From positions 3,348,001 to 3,412,000 of the forward strand of contig OY970288.1 in the NCBI GenBank assembly GCA_963716085.1: a stretch of DNA of 64,000 nucleotides. Direction: 5' to 3'. Below the pieces are notes generated by a model. It worked only from the letters and a program-made list of their open reading frames with translations, was not told the origin of the DNA and ran no database searches. Below, in pieces: positions 8,129 through 16,501 of this stretch (positions within the stretch are counted from its first letter, which is position 1; each line of letters opens with the position of its first letter). Both the position numbers and the translations under genes were made by a program. Origin of the DNA: Persicitalea sp963716085 (GTDB lineage Bacteria > Bacteroidota > Bacteroidia > Cytophagales > Spirosomataceae).

Positions 8129-10030
8129 ATGAAATTTAAGAACAACGTTAACTTATCGTCATCCGTCTTGAGTCTGGTATTCCCAGCTGCTCTTATTTTC
8201 TCAGCAAGCTTTTCCTGCGCGCAAACGATCCCCGATCCGCCCGCGCAGCATCCGCGCATTCTGATGATGGCGGGGGAGGAAGCGCAGATTCAGGAGGCTA
8301 TCGACGCCGATCCGCTTTGGCGGAAAGTACACCGGGCCATTCTGGACGAAGCCGATAAGCTGGTTCCCTTGGCCCCCGTGGAGCGCGTCATGGAGGGCCG
8401 CCGCTTGCTGAAGGTATCGCGCGAAGCTTTGCAGCGGATTTTTAATCTGGCCTATGCCTACCGCCTGACCGACGACCAAAAATACGCCCGCCGGGCCGAA
8501 AAGGAAATGCTCGCCATCGCCGCGTTCAGCGATTGGAATCCTTCGCACTACCTGGATGTGGGCGAGATGACGATGGCCGTGGCGATTGGCTACGACTGGC
8601 TGCACGACCAACTCCCTCCCGAATCCCGACAGGCGATCAGCCAGGCCATTGTAGAGAAAGGCTTGCGGACTTCGCAGGACAAGCGGTACAATTCGTGGCT
8701 GGGCAAATCCAACAACTGGAATCAGGTCTGCAACGCGGGCATCACCTACGGGGCATTGGCGGTGTACGAAGACGAACCCGATCTGGCCAAGAAACTCATC
8801 AAGCGCGCCGTCAACTCCATCAAACTGCCCATGGAGGACTACGCCCCCAACGGGGCCTATCCCGAAGGCTACGGCTACTGGAACTACGGCACGACCTTCA
8901 ACGTGCTGTTCCTGACGGCGATGGAAAAGGCTTTTGGCGACGACTACGGCCTGTCGCGACGCCCCGGCTTTTTGGAAACCGCCACCTATTACCAAAATAT
9001 GATCGGTACCTCGGGCTACTCTTATAATTACAGCGACTCGGGTTCGGGGCGCGGGAAGCTGAGTCCGGCGATGTTTTATTTTGCCAAGAAAGCCAACGAC
9101 CCGTCGGTGCTCTGGATCGAGAGAGAGTACCTGCAGCAGGCCGATCTGTCCCACTCCGCCGACAACCGCGTGTTTCCGCTGCTGATGCTGCTCGGGGCCG
9201 GAATCAAGCTCAGCGACATCAATGCACCCCGGAAGAAACTTTGGGTCGGACAGGGCAAGACTCCCGTCGCCCTCATGCGCAGTTCGTGGGAGGATCCCGA
9301 CGCGATTTTTGTCGGCTTCAAAGCCGGAACCCCTACCATGAACCACGGCCACATGGACATCGGCTCTTTCGTGATGGATGCCGATGGTGTCCGTTGGGCG
9401 GGAGATTTGGGTTCGGAAAACTACAACGCGCTGGAATCACGCGGCCTGAACATTTGGGGGGCCGAGCAGAACGCCCAACGCTGGACCATCAATCGATACA
9501 ATAATTTTACGCACAACACGCTCACCGTCGGCGGTCAGCTCCAACGCGTCGATGGCAAGGCCAAAATCGACGCCTCGGGCGAAAGTGACGGACTGAAATT
9601 CGCCGTCTCCGATATTTCGGAGGTCTACAAAGGTCAACTCGCCGCCGCCCGCCGGGGCGTCGCCATCGTGGATGATGCTTACGTGGTGGTTCGCGACGAG
9701 GTGAAGGCTTCCGGTAAGAAAGCGACGGTACGCTGGGTAATGCTGGCCCCGGAGGATGTAAAAATCAATGGTGATGCGGCGGTACTTTCCCAAGAGGGCA
9801 AGTCCCTGACCCTCCGCGTAGATCACCCCGCCAACGTCAGGCTACAGACATGGAGTTCCGCGCCATCGAACGACTACGAGCGGTCGAACGAAGGAACGAC
9901 GCTGGTCGGATTTGAATATGAAGTACCCGCTGGCAAGTCGGAGGTGCTGCAGGTGAGTTTGTTGCCCCAAAAAGTAGTTGAGGGTGATAAGAGTTTCGAT
10001 AAATCTTTGTTCGCGTGGGGGAACAAATAA
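8129..10030 (+). CDS. Heparinase II/III-family lyase-like protein
   Basis: This 633-residue exported protein has the layout of heparinase II/III-type polysaccharide lyases, which cut uronate-containing glycans by beta-elimination. After an N-terminal signal (about 1-31, possibly a lipoprotein at Cys30 in ASFSC) comes an alpha/alpha-toroid region. It contains SNNWNQVCNAG (about 194-204) and YPEGYGYWNYG (about 244-254), the places where Asn/His and Tyr catalytic residues lie in this superfamily. The C-terminal beta-sandwich domain begins near FKAG and carries MNHGHMDIGSF (about 404-413), the conserved His segment. The assignment to a specific PL family (PL12, 15, 17 or 21) is not possible by eye. 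The next gene starts on the stop codon, so the two are translationally linked. Confidence 0.82.
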   Translation: MKFKNNVNLSSSVLSLVFPAALIFSASFSCAQTIPDPPAQHPRILMMAGEEAQIQEAIDADPLWRKVHRAILDEADKLVPLAPVERVMEGRRLLKVSREALQRIFNLAYAYRLTDDQKYARRAEKEMLAIAAFSDWNPSHYLDVGEMTMAVAIGYDWLHDQLPPESRQAISQAIVEKGLRTSQDKRYNSWLGKSNNWNQVCNAGITYGALAVYEDEPDLAKKLIKRAVNSIKLPMEDYAPNGAYPEGYGYWNYGTTFNVLFLTAMEKAFGDDYGLSRRPGFLETATYYQNMIGTSGYSYNYSDSGSGRGKLSPAMFYFAKKANDPSVLWIEREYLQQADLSHSADNRVFPLLMLLGAGIKLSDINAPRKKLWVGQGKTPVALMRSSWEDPDAIFVGFKAGTPTMNHGHMDIGSFVMDADGVRWAGDLGSENYNALESRGLNIWGAEQNAQRWTINRYNNFTHNTLTVGGQLQRVDGKAKIDASGESDGLKFAVSDISEVYKGQLAAARRGVAIVDDAYVVVRDEVKASGKKATVRWVMLAPEDVKINGDAAVLSQEGKSLTLRVDHPANVRLQTWSSAPSNDYERSNEGTTLVGFEYEVPAGKSEVLQVSLLPQKVVEGDKSFDKSLFAWGNK

Positions 10031-11967
10031 TGATGATGAAAAAAGTAATTCTGTCCTTGCTTCTTTTGGCCTGCTCTTCTGTTGCCAAAGCCCAAACCAC
10101 GCCCCGTAATATCCTGGCAAAAAAGTACTCCTTGGCCGAGGTCCAGAAAAACCTTATCTCCCAAAAAACCTACCACCCGTACCCAACCACTTCCGCCGAA
10201 TGGCAAGCCGCCGTGCCGGACTCCATGCTGCGGAAAATCATTGCCACCGCCGAGGCGAATCTCGACTACGAATTCCCGCCCGTGTCGGCCACCGTGTCGC
10301 TAGACTATGTTCGCTCGGGTGACCGCGAGCGGCACCGGGGCGTGGCCTACCCCAAGCGCGACGCGCTGTTTGCGCTGGTGCTGGCCGAAAGCATTGAGGA
10401 CGAAGGGCGTTTTACGGAGGCCATTTTCAACGGCGTTTGGTCGATTTGTGAAGAAAGCTACTGGGGCGCCCCGGCGCACATCCGGCCCACGGGGCTGCCC
10501 GACGTGCAGCATCCGGTCGTGGATTTGGTGAGTGCCGAAACCGCCGCCCTGATGGGGTTGACGGATTATTTTGTGGGCAAAAAGTTGGACGAGATCAATC
10601 CGCTGATTCGCAAGCGAATTTACTACGAAACCAATCAGCGCATCCTAATCCCCATGCTCCACTACACCGACGAGTACAGTTGGATGAGCAAAACCCGCGC
10701 GGTCAACAACTGGAATCCGTGGATCATCTCGAACTGGATTTCGATGACGCTGATGCTGGAAAAAGACGAAACCCGCCGCGCAGAAATGATCCACCAGGCC
10801 ATGCTGGGCCTGGACTTGTACCTCAACAGTCTGGGCGATGATGGCGGCTGCGACGAGGGGCCGGGCTACTGGTTTGCCGCCGGAGGCAGCGTGTACGATT
10901 GCCTGGAACTACTCGGCGGCGCGACCAACGGCAAGGTGCAAATCTTCGACCACCCGCTCATTCAGAAAATGGGTGCCTACATCTATAAAGTCCACATCGA
11001 CGGCGACTACTTCGTCAACTTCGCCGACGCCGACCCCACCCGCATTCCCGAAGGCTTGTTTCTAAATCGTTTTGGCGAAGCCCTGAACGATGACAAAATG
11101 GTGGCGATGGGACGCTGGGCCTTCGGAAAATACCCCCACGAAGAACTCGACTTGGCCGGACACCGCCGCCCGCGCCGTCTGGAAAATATGCTGACGCTGA
11201 AAAAAATCGGCGAACCCATCGACAGTTACGAGAAAGTGCGCGACGCCTGGTTCGAGGACATCCAAGTGATGACCGCCCGCGACGATTCGGGACTTTTCCT
11301 GGCCACCCATGGCGGCCATAACGCCGAGAGCCATAACCACAACGACGTCGGCGACTTCCTGCTGTATTCCCACGGCGAACCCGTCCTCATCGACGCCGGG
11401 CGCGGCAACTACACCGCCCGCACTTTCTCGGATCAGCGTTATGAACTGTGGTTCACGCAGTCGAACTACCATAGCCTGCCCATTATCAATGGTTTGGGGC
11501 AAAACGCGGGCCGCTCGTACGGAGCGTTGGACGTCGAAAGCACCATCGACGACAAAGCGGCCCGGCTCTCGATGGAAATTGCCGCCGCCTATCCCGTCGA
11601 TGAAACCGGGCTTGTTGGCTGGAAGCGTACGGTGGCCCTCGACCGGATGAAGCACCGCGTGGTAATCAGCGACGATTACGCGCTGAAAGCCAAGCCAGAA
11701 TCTTTGCAACAGGCTTTCATCACGGTCGCGGACATAGATTTGGAGACGCCCGGAATGATCAAAATAACTACCCCCAAAAACCAGAAATTCGCGTTGCGCT
11801 ACAACCCAAAACAATGGTCGGCGGCTTCGGATTTCCCCTCCAACGAGGGCATGGAATACAGCAGTTTCAAGACCAAGTGGGACGGGCGGCGCGTGCAGCG
11901 GGTTTTGCTGACCAGTAAAGATTTGAAAGCGAAGGGTAGTTTTCAGTATGTGATCGAGCGACGGTAG
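10030..11967 (+). CDS. Heparinase II/III-family lyase-like protein
   Basis: This exported protein of about 645 residues is probably a second lyase. Three in-frame ATG codons lie at 10030, 10033 and 10036; the first overlaps the upstream stop as TAATG, so translation is probably coupled. The signal peptide is MMMKKVILSLLLLACSSVAK. The toroid region contains NNWNPWIISNWI and GDDGGCDEGPGYW. The C-terminal sheet domain has GGHNAESHNHNDVGDFLLY with several His and Asn, the signature of heparinase II/III-type C-terminal domains, then DAGRGNYTARTFS. It is strongly similar across its length to the gene at 12006, less so to the one at 8129. A lyase role is inferred from fold signatures; the substrate is unknown. 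Confidence 0.82.
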   Translation: MMMKKVILSLLLLACSSVAKAQTTPRNILAKKYSLAEVQKNLISQKTYHPYPTTSAEWQAAVPDSMLRKIIATAEANLDYEFPPVSATVSLDYVRSGDRERHRGVAYPKRDALFALVLAESIEDEGRFTEAIFNGVWSICEESYWGAPAHIRPTGLPDVQHPVVDLVSAETAALMGLTDYFVGKKLDEINPLIRKRIYYETNQRILIPMLHYTDEYSWMSKTRAVNNWNPWIISNWISMTLMLEKDETRRAEMIHQAMLGLDLYLNSLGDDGGCDEGPGYWFAAGGSVYDCLELLGGATNGKVQIFDHPLIQKMGAYIYKVHIDGDYFVNFADADPTRIPEGLFLNRFGEALNDDKMVAMGRWAFGKYPHEELDLAGHRRPRRLENMLTLKKIGEPIDSYEKVRDAWFEDIQVMTARDDSGLFLATHGGHNAESHNHNDVGDFLLYSHGEPVLIDAGRGNYTARTFSDQRYELWFTQSNYHSLPIINGLGQNAGRSYGALDVESTIDDKAARLSMEIAAAYPVDETGLVGWKRTVALDRMKHRVVISDDYALKAKPESLQQAFITVADIDLETPGMIKITTPKNQKFALRYNPKQWSAASDFPSNEGMEYSSFKTKWDGRRVQRVLLTSKDLKAKGSFQYVIERR

Positions 11968-12005
11968 TTTTTTTTATCACAGAGTTTCACAAAGATTTTA
12001 CAATC

Positions 12006-13931
12006 ATGAAAAAACTTCTTCTAATTTTCTTGGCAGTTGGATACTCCATTCAAATTTTCGCGCAAATAATGCCGCGCAATATCCTGGCCCAAAAGTACCC
12101 CTTGGCCGAAATAAAACAGTCCCTTATTTCTCAGGCCAACTACCAGCCCTACCCAAAAACTCCCGCCGCGTGGAAAGCCGCCGTGCCGGATTCCATCTTG
12201 CAGGACATCGTCAAAACCGCCGAGGGAAACCTCGACTACGAATTCAAACCCATTTCGGCCACTGTTTCCATGAATTACGTTCGCTCGGGCGACCGCGAGG
12301 AGCATTCCGATATTTCGTTCGATAAGCGCAGCAAGCTGTTGGAGTTGGCCGTGGCCGAAAGCATTGAAGGCAAGGGCCGCTTCACCGAAGCTATCCTGAA
12401 CGGTGTGTGGTCGATTTGTGAAGAAAGCTACTGGGGCGTTCCGGCGCACATCCGCGAAACCGGCCTGCCCGACGTAGAAAACCCGGTGGTCGATCTTTTC
12501 ACCGCCGAAACGGCCACCGCGTTGGCATTGGCCGATTATTTTGTGGGAGATAAATTAGACGAAATCAATCCGCTGGTCAGGAAAAGAATATACCACGAAT
12601 CCAACGTACGTTTCCTGTTCCCGATGCTGGACCACGGCAACGATTACCGCTGGAACAATCCCAAAAATAAGGTTAACAACTGGAACCCCTGGATCATGTC
12701 CAACTGGATTTCGACGACGTTACACCTAGAAAAAGACGAGAATCGCCGCGCCGAAATGATCCACAAAGCCATGCTGGGCCTGGATATTTACCTCAACGGC
12801 CTGGGCGACGATGGCGGCTGCGACGAAGGGCCAAGCTATTGGACCGCCGCCGGGGCCAGCGTGTACGACTGCCTGGAAATGCTGGACGAGGCCACCAAGG
12901 GCAAGGTAAACATCTACGATAATCAGCTCATCAAAAACATGGGGGCCTACTTTTACAAAGTCCACATCGACGGCTACTACTTCGTCAACTTCGCCGACGC
13001 CGATCCCAAATTGTATCCCGATGGACTCCTGCTTTACCGTTTCGGCAAAGCGCTCGACGACGATCGCATGGTGAACATGGGCCGCTGGGCCTTCGGACAA
13101 TTTCCTGGATCCTCGGCCAAACTCACGGGCTTCCACCGTTTTCGGATGATCGAGAACATGCTCACGGCCAAAGCAGTGGATATTGTCCAAGGCTACGACA
13201 AAGTGGGCGATGCCTTCATGGCAGACATTCAGGTGATGACCGCACGCGATAAGGATTCAGGCTTTACGCTCGCGACGCACGGCGGTCACAACGCCGAGAG
13301 CCACAACCACAACGATGTGGGCGATTTCCTGCTGTATCTCAACGGCGAGCCCGTCATCATCGACGCCGGGCGCGGCAACTACACGGCCCGCACCTTTTCG
13401 GCGCAGCGTTATGAGTTGTGGTTCACGCAATCGAACTACCACAATTTACCCATTGTCAATGGTTTGGGTCAGGAGAATGGCCGCGAGTTTGAAGCGGCGC
13501 AGGTCAGCAGTACGATCACCGACGATGCCGCTTCCCTGACCATGAACATCGCCCCGGCCTATCCGCCCAAGACAGGAATCACCTCATGGAACCGGAAGGT
13601 TTCGCTCAACCGTGCCAAAAACCAGGTTGAAATCATGGACGACTACGCGTTGAAGGAGCGCCCGACTTCCCTCCAACAGGTGTTCATGACGGTGTGCGAC
13701 ATAAACCTACAGGCCGATGGCCGCATCAGACTCACTACCCCGGGTGGGCAGGCGGTCACGCTGCGCTACGACCCTAAGCGGTGGACGGCCAGCAAGGACC
13801 TGCCCTCCACCGAAGGGATGGAGTATCGCAGTTTCAAGACCAAATGGGACAATCGTCCCGTACAGCGCATCTTGTTGGCCAGTAAAGACTTGAAAGCCAA
13901 AGACAAGGTGCAATTTTTCATTTCGAAGTAA
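12006..13931 (+). CDS. Heparinase II/III-family lyase-like protein, tandem paralogue
   Basis: This 641-residue exported protein is a paralogue of the preceding gene, separated from it by 38 bases. The signal peptide ends IQIFAQ. Shared blocks include PRNILAQKYPLAEIK, VNNWNPWIMSNWIS, GDDGGCDEGPSYW, the His-rich GGHNAESHNHNDVGDFLLY and DAGRGNYTARTFSAQRYELW. Differences are concentrated between the blocks, for example ENVMFLF-type surface segments and the C-terminal 80 residues. Likely periplasmic; it probably cleaves an oligosaccharide related to, but not identical with, that of its neighbour. A polysaccharide lyase is the best guess, and the exact family is open. Confidence 0.82.
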   Translation: MKKLLLIFLAVGYSIQIFAQIMPRNILAQKYPLAEIKQSLISQANYQPYPKTPAAWKAAVPDSILQDIVKTAEGNLDYEFKPISATVSMNYVRSGDREEHSDISFDKRSKLLELAVAESIEGKGRFTEAILNGVWSICEESYWGVPAHIRETGLPDVENPVVDLFTAETATALALADYFVGDKLDEINPLVRKRIYHESNVRFLFPMLDHGNDYRWNNPKNKVNNWNPWIMSNWISTTLHLEKDENRRAEMIHKAMLGLDIYLNGLGDDGGCDEGPSYWTAAGASVYDCLEMLDEATKGKVNIYDNQLIKNMGAYFYKVHIDGYYFVNFADADPKLYPDGLLLYRFGKALDDDRMVNMGRWAFGQFPGSSAKLTGFHRFRMIENMLTAKAVDIVQGYDKVGDAFMADIQVMTARDKDSGFTLATHGGHNAESHNHNDVGDFLLYLNGEPVIIDAGRGNYTARTFSAQRYELWFTQSNYHNLPIVNGLGQENGREFEAAQVSSTITDDAASLTMNIAPAYPPKTGITSWNRKVSLNRAKNQVEIMDDYALKERPTSLQQVFMTVCDINLQADGRIRLTTPGGQAVTLRYDPKRWTASKDLPSTEGMEYRSFKTKWDNRPVQRILLASKDLKAKDKVQFFISK

Positions 13932-14027
13932 GCGGGGCATAAGAATACTCTGCCAGAACAGTAAGGTTTCAAGAATCGACCTTTTTATAGCAGTTCGATA
14001 ATCCCACATTCAAACGACCTCCAAATA

Positions 14028-15041
14028 TTGGCAACCAACCAAGAGAACGTCCCGCAAGTCCTGCCCGTCGGCACGACGCTCGACCGCTACATCATGCACC
14101 GCCAATACGCCTTCGCCTTCGCGACGGGCGAGCTGTCGCAGCTCCTGCGCGACATTGCCCTGGCGGGCAAGATTGTCCACCGCGAGGTCAACCGCGCCGG
14201 GCTCATCGACCTGGGCGGTGAGGCGGGTCAGCAGAACGTACAGGGCGAAAACCAGCAAAAGCTGGATGTCATCGCCGACGTGCGCTTCCGCCGCGCGCTG
14301 ACCAACGGCGGCGAAGTCTGCGCCCTGATTTCGGAGGAAGAGGAGGGGATTGTTTTTACCGGAAACAACAAGGGTAAGTACGTCATCGCCATCGACCCGC
14401 TGGACGGCTCTTCCAACATTGACGTCAATGTATCCATCGGCACCATTTTCTCGATTTACCACCGCATTACGCCCGTGGGCACCGAGCCGTCGATCGAGGA
14501 TTTCATGCAAGGCGGGCAAGAGCAGGTTGCGGCGGGCTACATCCTGTTCGGTTCCTCCACAATGCTGGTGTATACGACGGGCCATAGCGTCAACGGCTTC
14601 ACGTACGACGCCTCGCTGGGCGAGTTCATCCTTTCGCACCCTAATATCAAGAGTCCCAAAAACGGCAGTATTTATTCTTATAACGACGGCTATCTGGACG
14701 ATTTTAGCGAACCCATTAAAAGGTATCTCTCAACTTGTCGGGAAAGGCGTCACTCAGCCCGCTACATCGGTTCGCTGGTGGCGGATTTTCACCGCAACCT
14801 GCTGAAAGGCGGCATCTACCTCTACCCCCCTACCCCCACAAACCCCGATGGCAAGCTCCGACTGCTTTACGAATGCTACCCGCTGGCCTTCATCGCGGGC
14901 GTCACCGGTTGCCTGGCCGTCAACGACTCTGAAAGCATTCTGAACATAAAACCAACCTCCATGCACCAGCGAACCCCCTTTTACATCGGTGCACCGGAAA
15001 TGGTGGAGGAGTTGATGGAATGTTTGAAGAAGGAGGGCTAA
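14028..15041 (+). CDS. fbp: Fructose-1,6-bisphosphatase class I
   Basis: This 337-residue cytoplasmic enzyme hydrolyses fructose 1,6-bisphosphate to fructose 6-phosphate in gluconeogenesis. Family signatures are clear: LPVGTTLDRYIMHRQ at the start, ISEEEEG, the metal/phosphate motif DPLDGSSNIDVNVSIGT, and RYIGSLVADFHRNLLKGG near the C-terminus. No ATG is available upstream in frame; the N-terminus expected from the family fits a TTG start at 14028 (or the adjacent ATT). It lies 96 bases after the lyase genes and before a sugar or nucleoside carrier, so it may serve growth on sugars or triose units released from the glycan. The placement of this usually stand-alone gene within a polysaccharide locus is unusual. 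Confidence 0.93.
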   Translation: MATNQENVPQVLPVGTTLDRYIMHRQYAFAFATGELSQLLRDIALAGKIVHREVNRAGLIDLGGEAGQQNVQGENQQKLDVIADVRFRRALTNGGEVCALISEEEEGIVFTGNNKGKYVIAIDPLDGSSNIDVNVSIGTIFSIYHRITPVGTEPSIEDFMQGGQEQVAAGYILFGSSTMLVYTTGHSVNGFTYDASLGEFILSHPNIKSPKNGSIYSYNDGYLDDFSEPIKRYLSTCRERRHSARYIGSLVADFHRNLLKGGIYLYPPTPTNPDGKLRLLYECYPLAFIAGVTGCLAVNDSESILNIKPTSMHQRTPFYIGAPEMVEELMECLKKEG

Positions 15042-15066
15042 CGGTCAACGGTCAACGGAAAATAAT

Positions 15067-15104
15067 ATTCACTCATTCTCTCATTCACTCATTCAAAATT
15101 AATT
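15067..15104. repeat. GAATGAGT-type dispersed element, half copy C
   Basis: One arm only: ATTCACTCATTCTCTCATTC, then ACTCATTCAAAATTAATT. It ends three bases before the ATG at 15107, so it forms the leader of the MFS gene. Just upstream a GGTCAAC direct repeat (15042-15058) marks another small repeat. The terminal AAAATTAATT is identical to that of copy D (51524-51624). Confidence 0.7.
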
Positions 15105-15106
15105 AA

Positions 15107-16321
15107 ATGAAAAGTACTACTCGTTACCAATTAATGGCCATGATGTTCATGCAGTTCTTCGTGTGGGGCGCGTGGTACGGACAGATGAGCAAGTACCTCT
15201 TTACGCAGCTCGACGCCACGGGCGACCAGGTGGGTAATGCCTACACGGCTTTTTCGCTGGCGATGCTGGTGGCACCCTTCTTCGTGGGCATGATCGCCGA
15301 CCGGTACTTTGCCGCCCAAAAGGTGTTGGGCGTCCTGAATCTGCTGGGGGCGGCCATTCTTTTCTACGTCACCCAAATCCAGGACGCCGGGACGTTCTTC
15401 TGGGTGATGCTGGGCTACTGTTTGTCGTTTGCGCCCTGCATTTCGCTGACGAGCTCCATCGCGATGCGGCAGATGAAAAACCCGGAGGAAGACTTTCCGG
15501 CCATTCGCGTGATGGGTACCGTGGCCTGGATCGTGGTCACCAACATCGTCGGCTTCATGAACGTCGGCGACAACGTGATGATTTTTCAGATCGCGATGGT
15601 TTCGGCGATCGTGCTGGGGCTGTTTTCCTTCACCCTGCCCGACACGCCGCCCACGGCCACCGGCAAGGCCACCTTCGCCCAAATTCTGGGGGCCGATTCG
15701 TTCGTACTTTTCAAGAGCCGTTCGTTCGTCATTTTCTTCCTGGCTTCCATCGCCATTTGCATTCCCCTATCCTTTTATTACGCTATGGCCAACCCGTCGC
15801 TGACCGATTCGGGCATGACCTACGTAGAAAGCAAAATGTCGCTGGGGCAGGCTTCTGAATTCGTCTTCATGCTGCTGATTCCACTGGCTTTCCGCAAGCT
15901 TGGCGTCAAGTGGATGCTGGCCGCCGGGCTGATCGCCTGGATTGTCCGATTCATCCTCTTTGGTTACGGCGACGGCGGTTCGGGCGAGTGGATGCTTTAT
16001 ATCGCCATTCTGCTCCACGGCATTTGCTTCGACTTCTTTTTCGTAACTGGCCAAATCTACACCGACATGAAGGCCGGGGAAAATATCAAAGGGCAAGCGC
16101 AGGGCCTCATTACGCTGGCTACCTACGGCATCGGCATGGGGATTGGCTCCAAACTCTCGGGCATTGTCACGGATCGTTTCACGGTCGAGGGCATCAAGGA
16201 CTGGACGTCGATCTGGATGGTACCCGCCATGATTGCCGCCGTGGTGCTGGTGCTTTTCCTGATTTTGTTCAACGATAAAAAGGCGGAGAAGGCGGCCTTG
16301 GCGGGGGAGGTGGTGGTTTAG
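15107..16321 (+). CDS. MFS transporter, nucleoside-permease (NupG) type
   Basis: This 404-residue inner-membrane carrier has twelve hydrophobic segments. The opening MAMMFMQFFVWGAWYGQMSKYL and the segment FPAIRVMGTVAWIV are typical of the nucleoside:H+ symporter family, as is the late stretch YTDMKAGENIKGQAQGLITL. In Bacteroidota, members of this family often sit in sugar-utilisation loci and may import sugars rather than nucleosides. It follows fbp by 65 bases and precedes a sulfatase, so here it probably brings a desulfated mono- or disaccharide from periplasm to cytoplasm. The fold is certain and the substrate is inferred. Confidence 0.85.
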   Translation: MKSTTRYQLMAMMFMQFFVWGAWYGQMSKYLFTQLDATGDQVGNAYTAFSLAMLVAPFFVGMIADRYFAAQKVLGVLNLLGAAILFYVTQIQDAGTFFWVMLGYCLSFAPCISLTSSIAMRQMKNPEEDFPAIRVMGTVAWIVVTNIVGFMNVGDNVMIFQIAMVSAIVLGLFSFTLPDTPPTATGKATFAQILGADSFVLFKSRSFVIFFLASIAICIPLSFYYAMANPSLTDSGMTYVESKMSLGQASEFVFMLLIPLAFRKLGVKWMLAAGLIAWIVRFILFGYGDGGSGEWMLYIAILLHGICFDFFFVTGQIYTDMKAGENIKGQAQGLITLATYGIGMGIGSKLSGIVTDRFTVEGIKDWTSIWMVPAMIAAVVLVLFLILFNDKKAEKAALAGEVVV

Positions 16322-16360
16322 TTGAGAGTTGACAAAATCATCTGACCAGCTTCTAATATT

Positions 16361-16459
16361 CAATTGCCGGGCGGCTTTAGCCCCCGGAAGGTGTAGAAAA
16401 TACTTTCTTCCTAGCGATCCGGGGGCTGAAGCCGCCCGGCAATTGATGATTCTTTTTTT
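16361..16459 (+). terminator. 28-bp near-perfect palindrome with trailing T-run
   Basis: Arms 16361-16388 and 16418-16445 match at 27 of 28 positions (the exception is a G-U wobble) around a 29-base loop. A run of seven T follows at 16453-16459. The arm core is GCCGGGCGGCTTTAGCCCCC. It could end the MFS transcript. Its length and symmetry also fit a dispersed palindromic repeat of the REP kind. A smaller stem, CAGGC/GCCTG, follows near 16460-16474. Confidence 0.65.
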
Positions 16460-16501
16460 CAGGCTAAACGCCTGCTAATTTGCTTCTTTGAAAAAAAATC
16501 C

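Noticed and set aside
8201..9352. Antisense frame of 383 codons over the first lyase-like gene
   Set aside because: Shadow frame; the plus strand has a signal peptide and conserved fold motifs.
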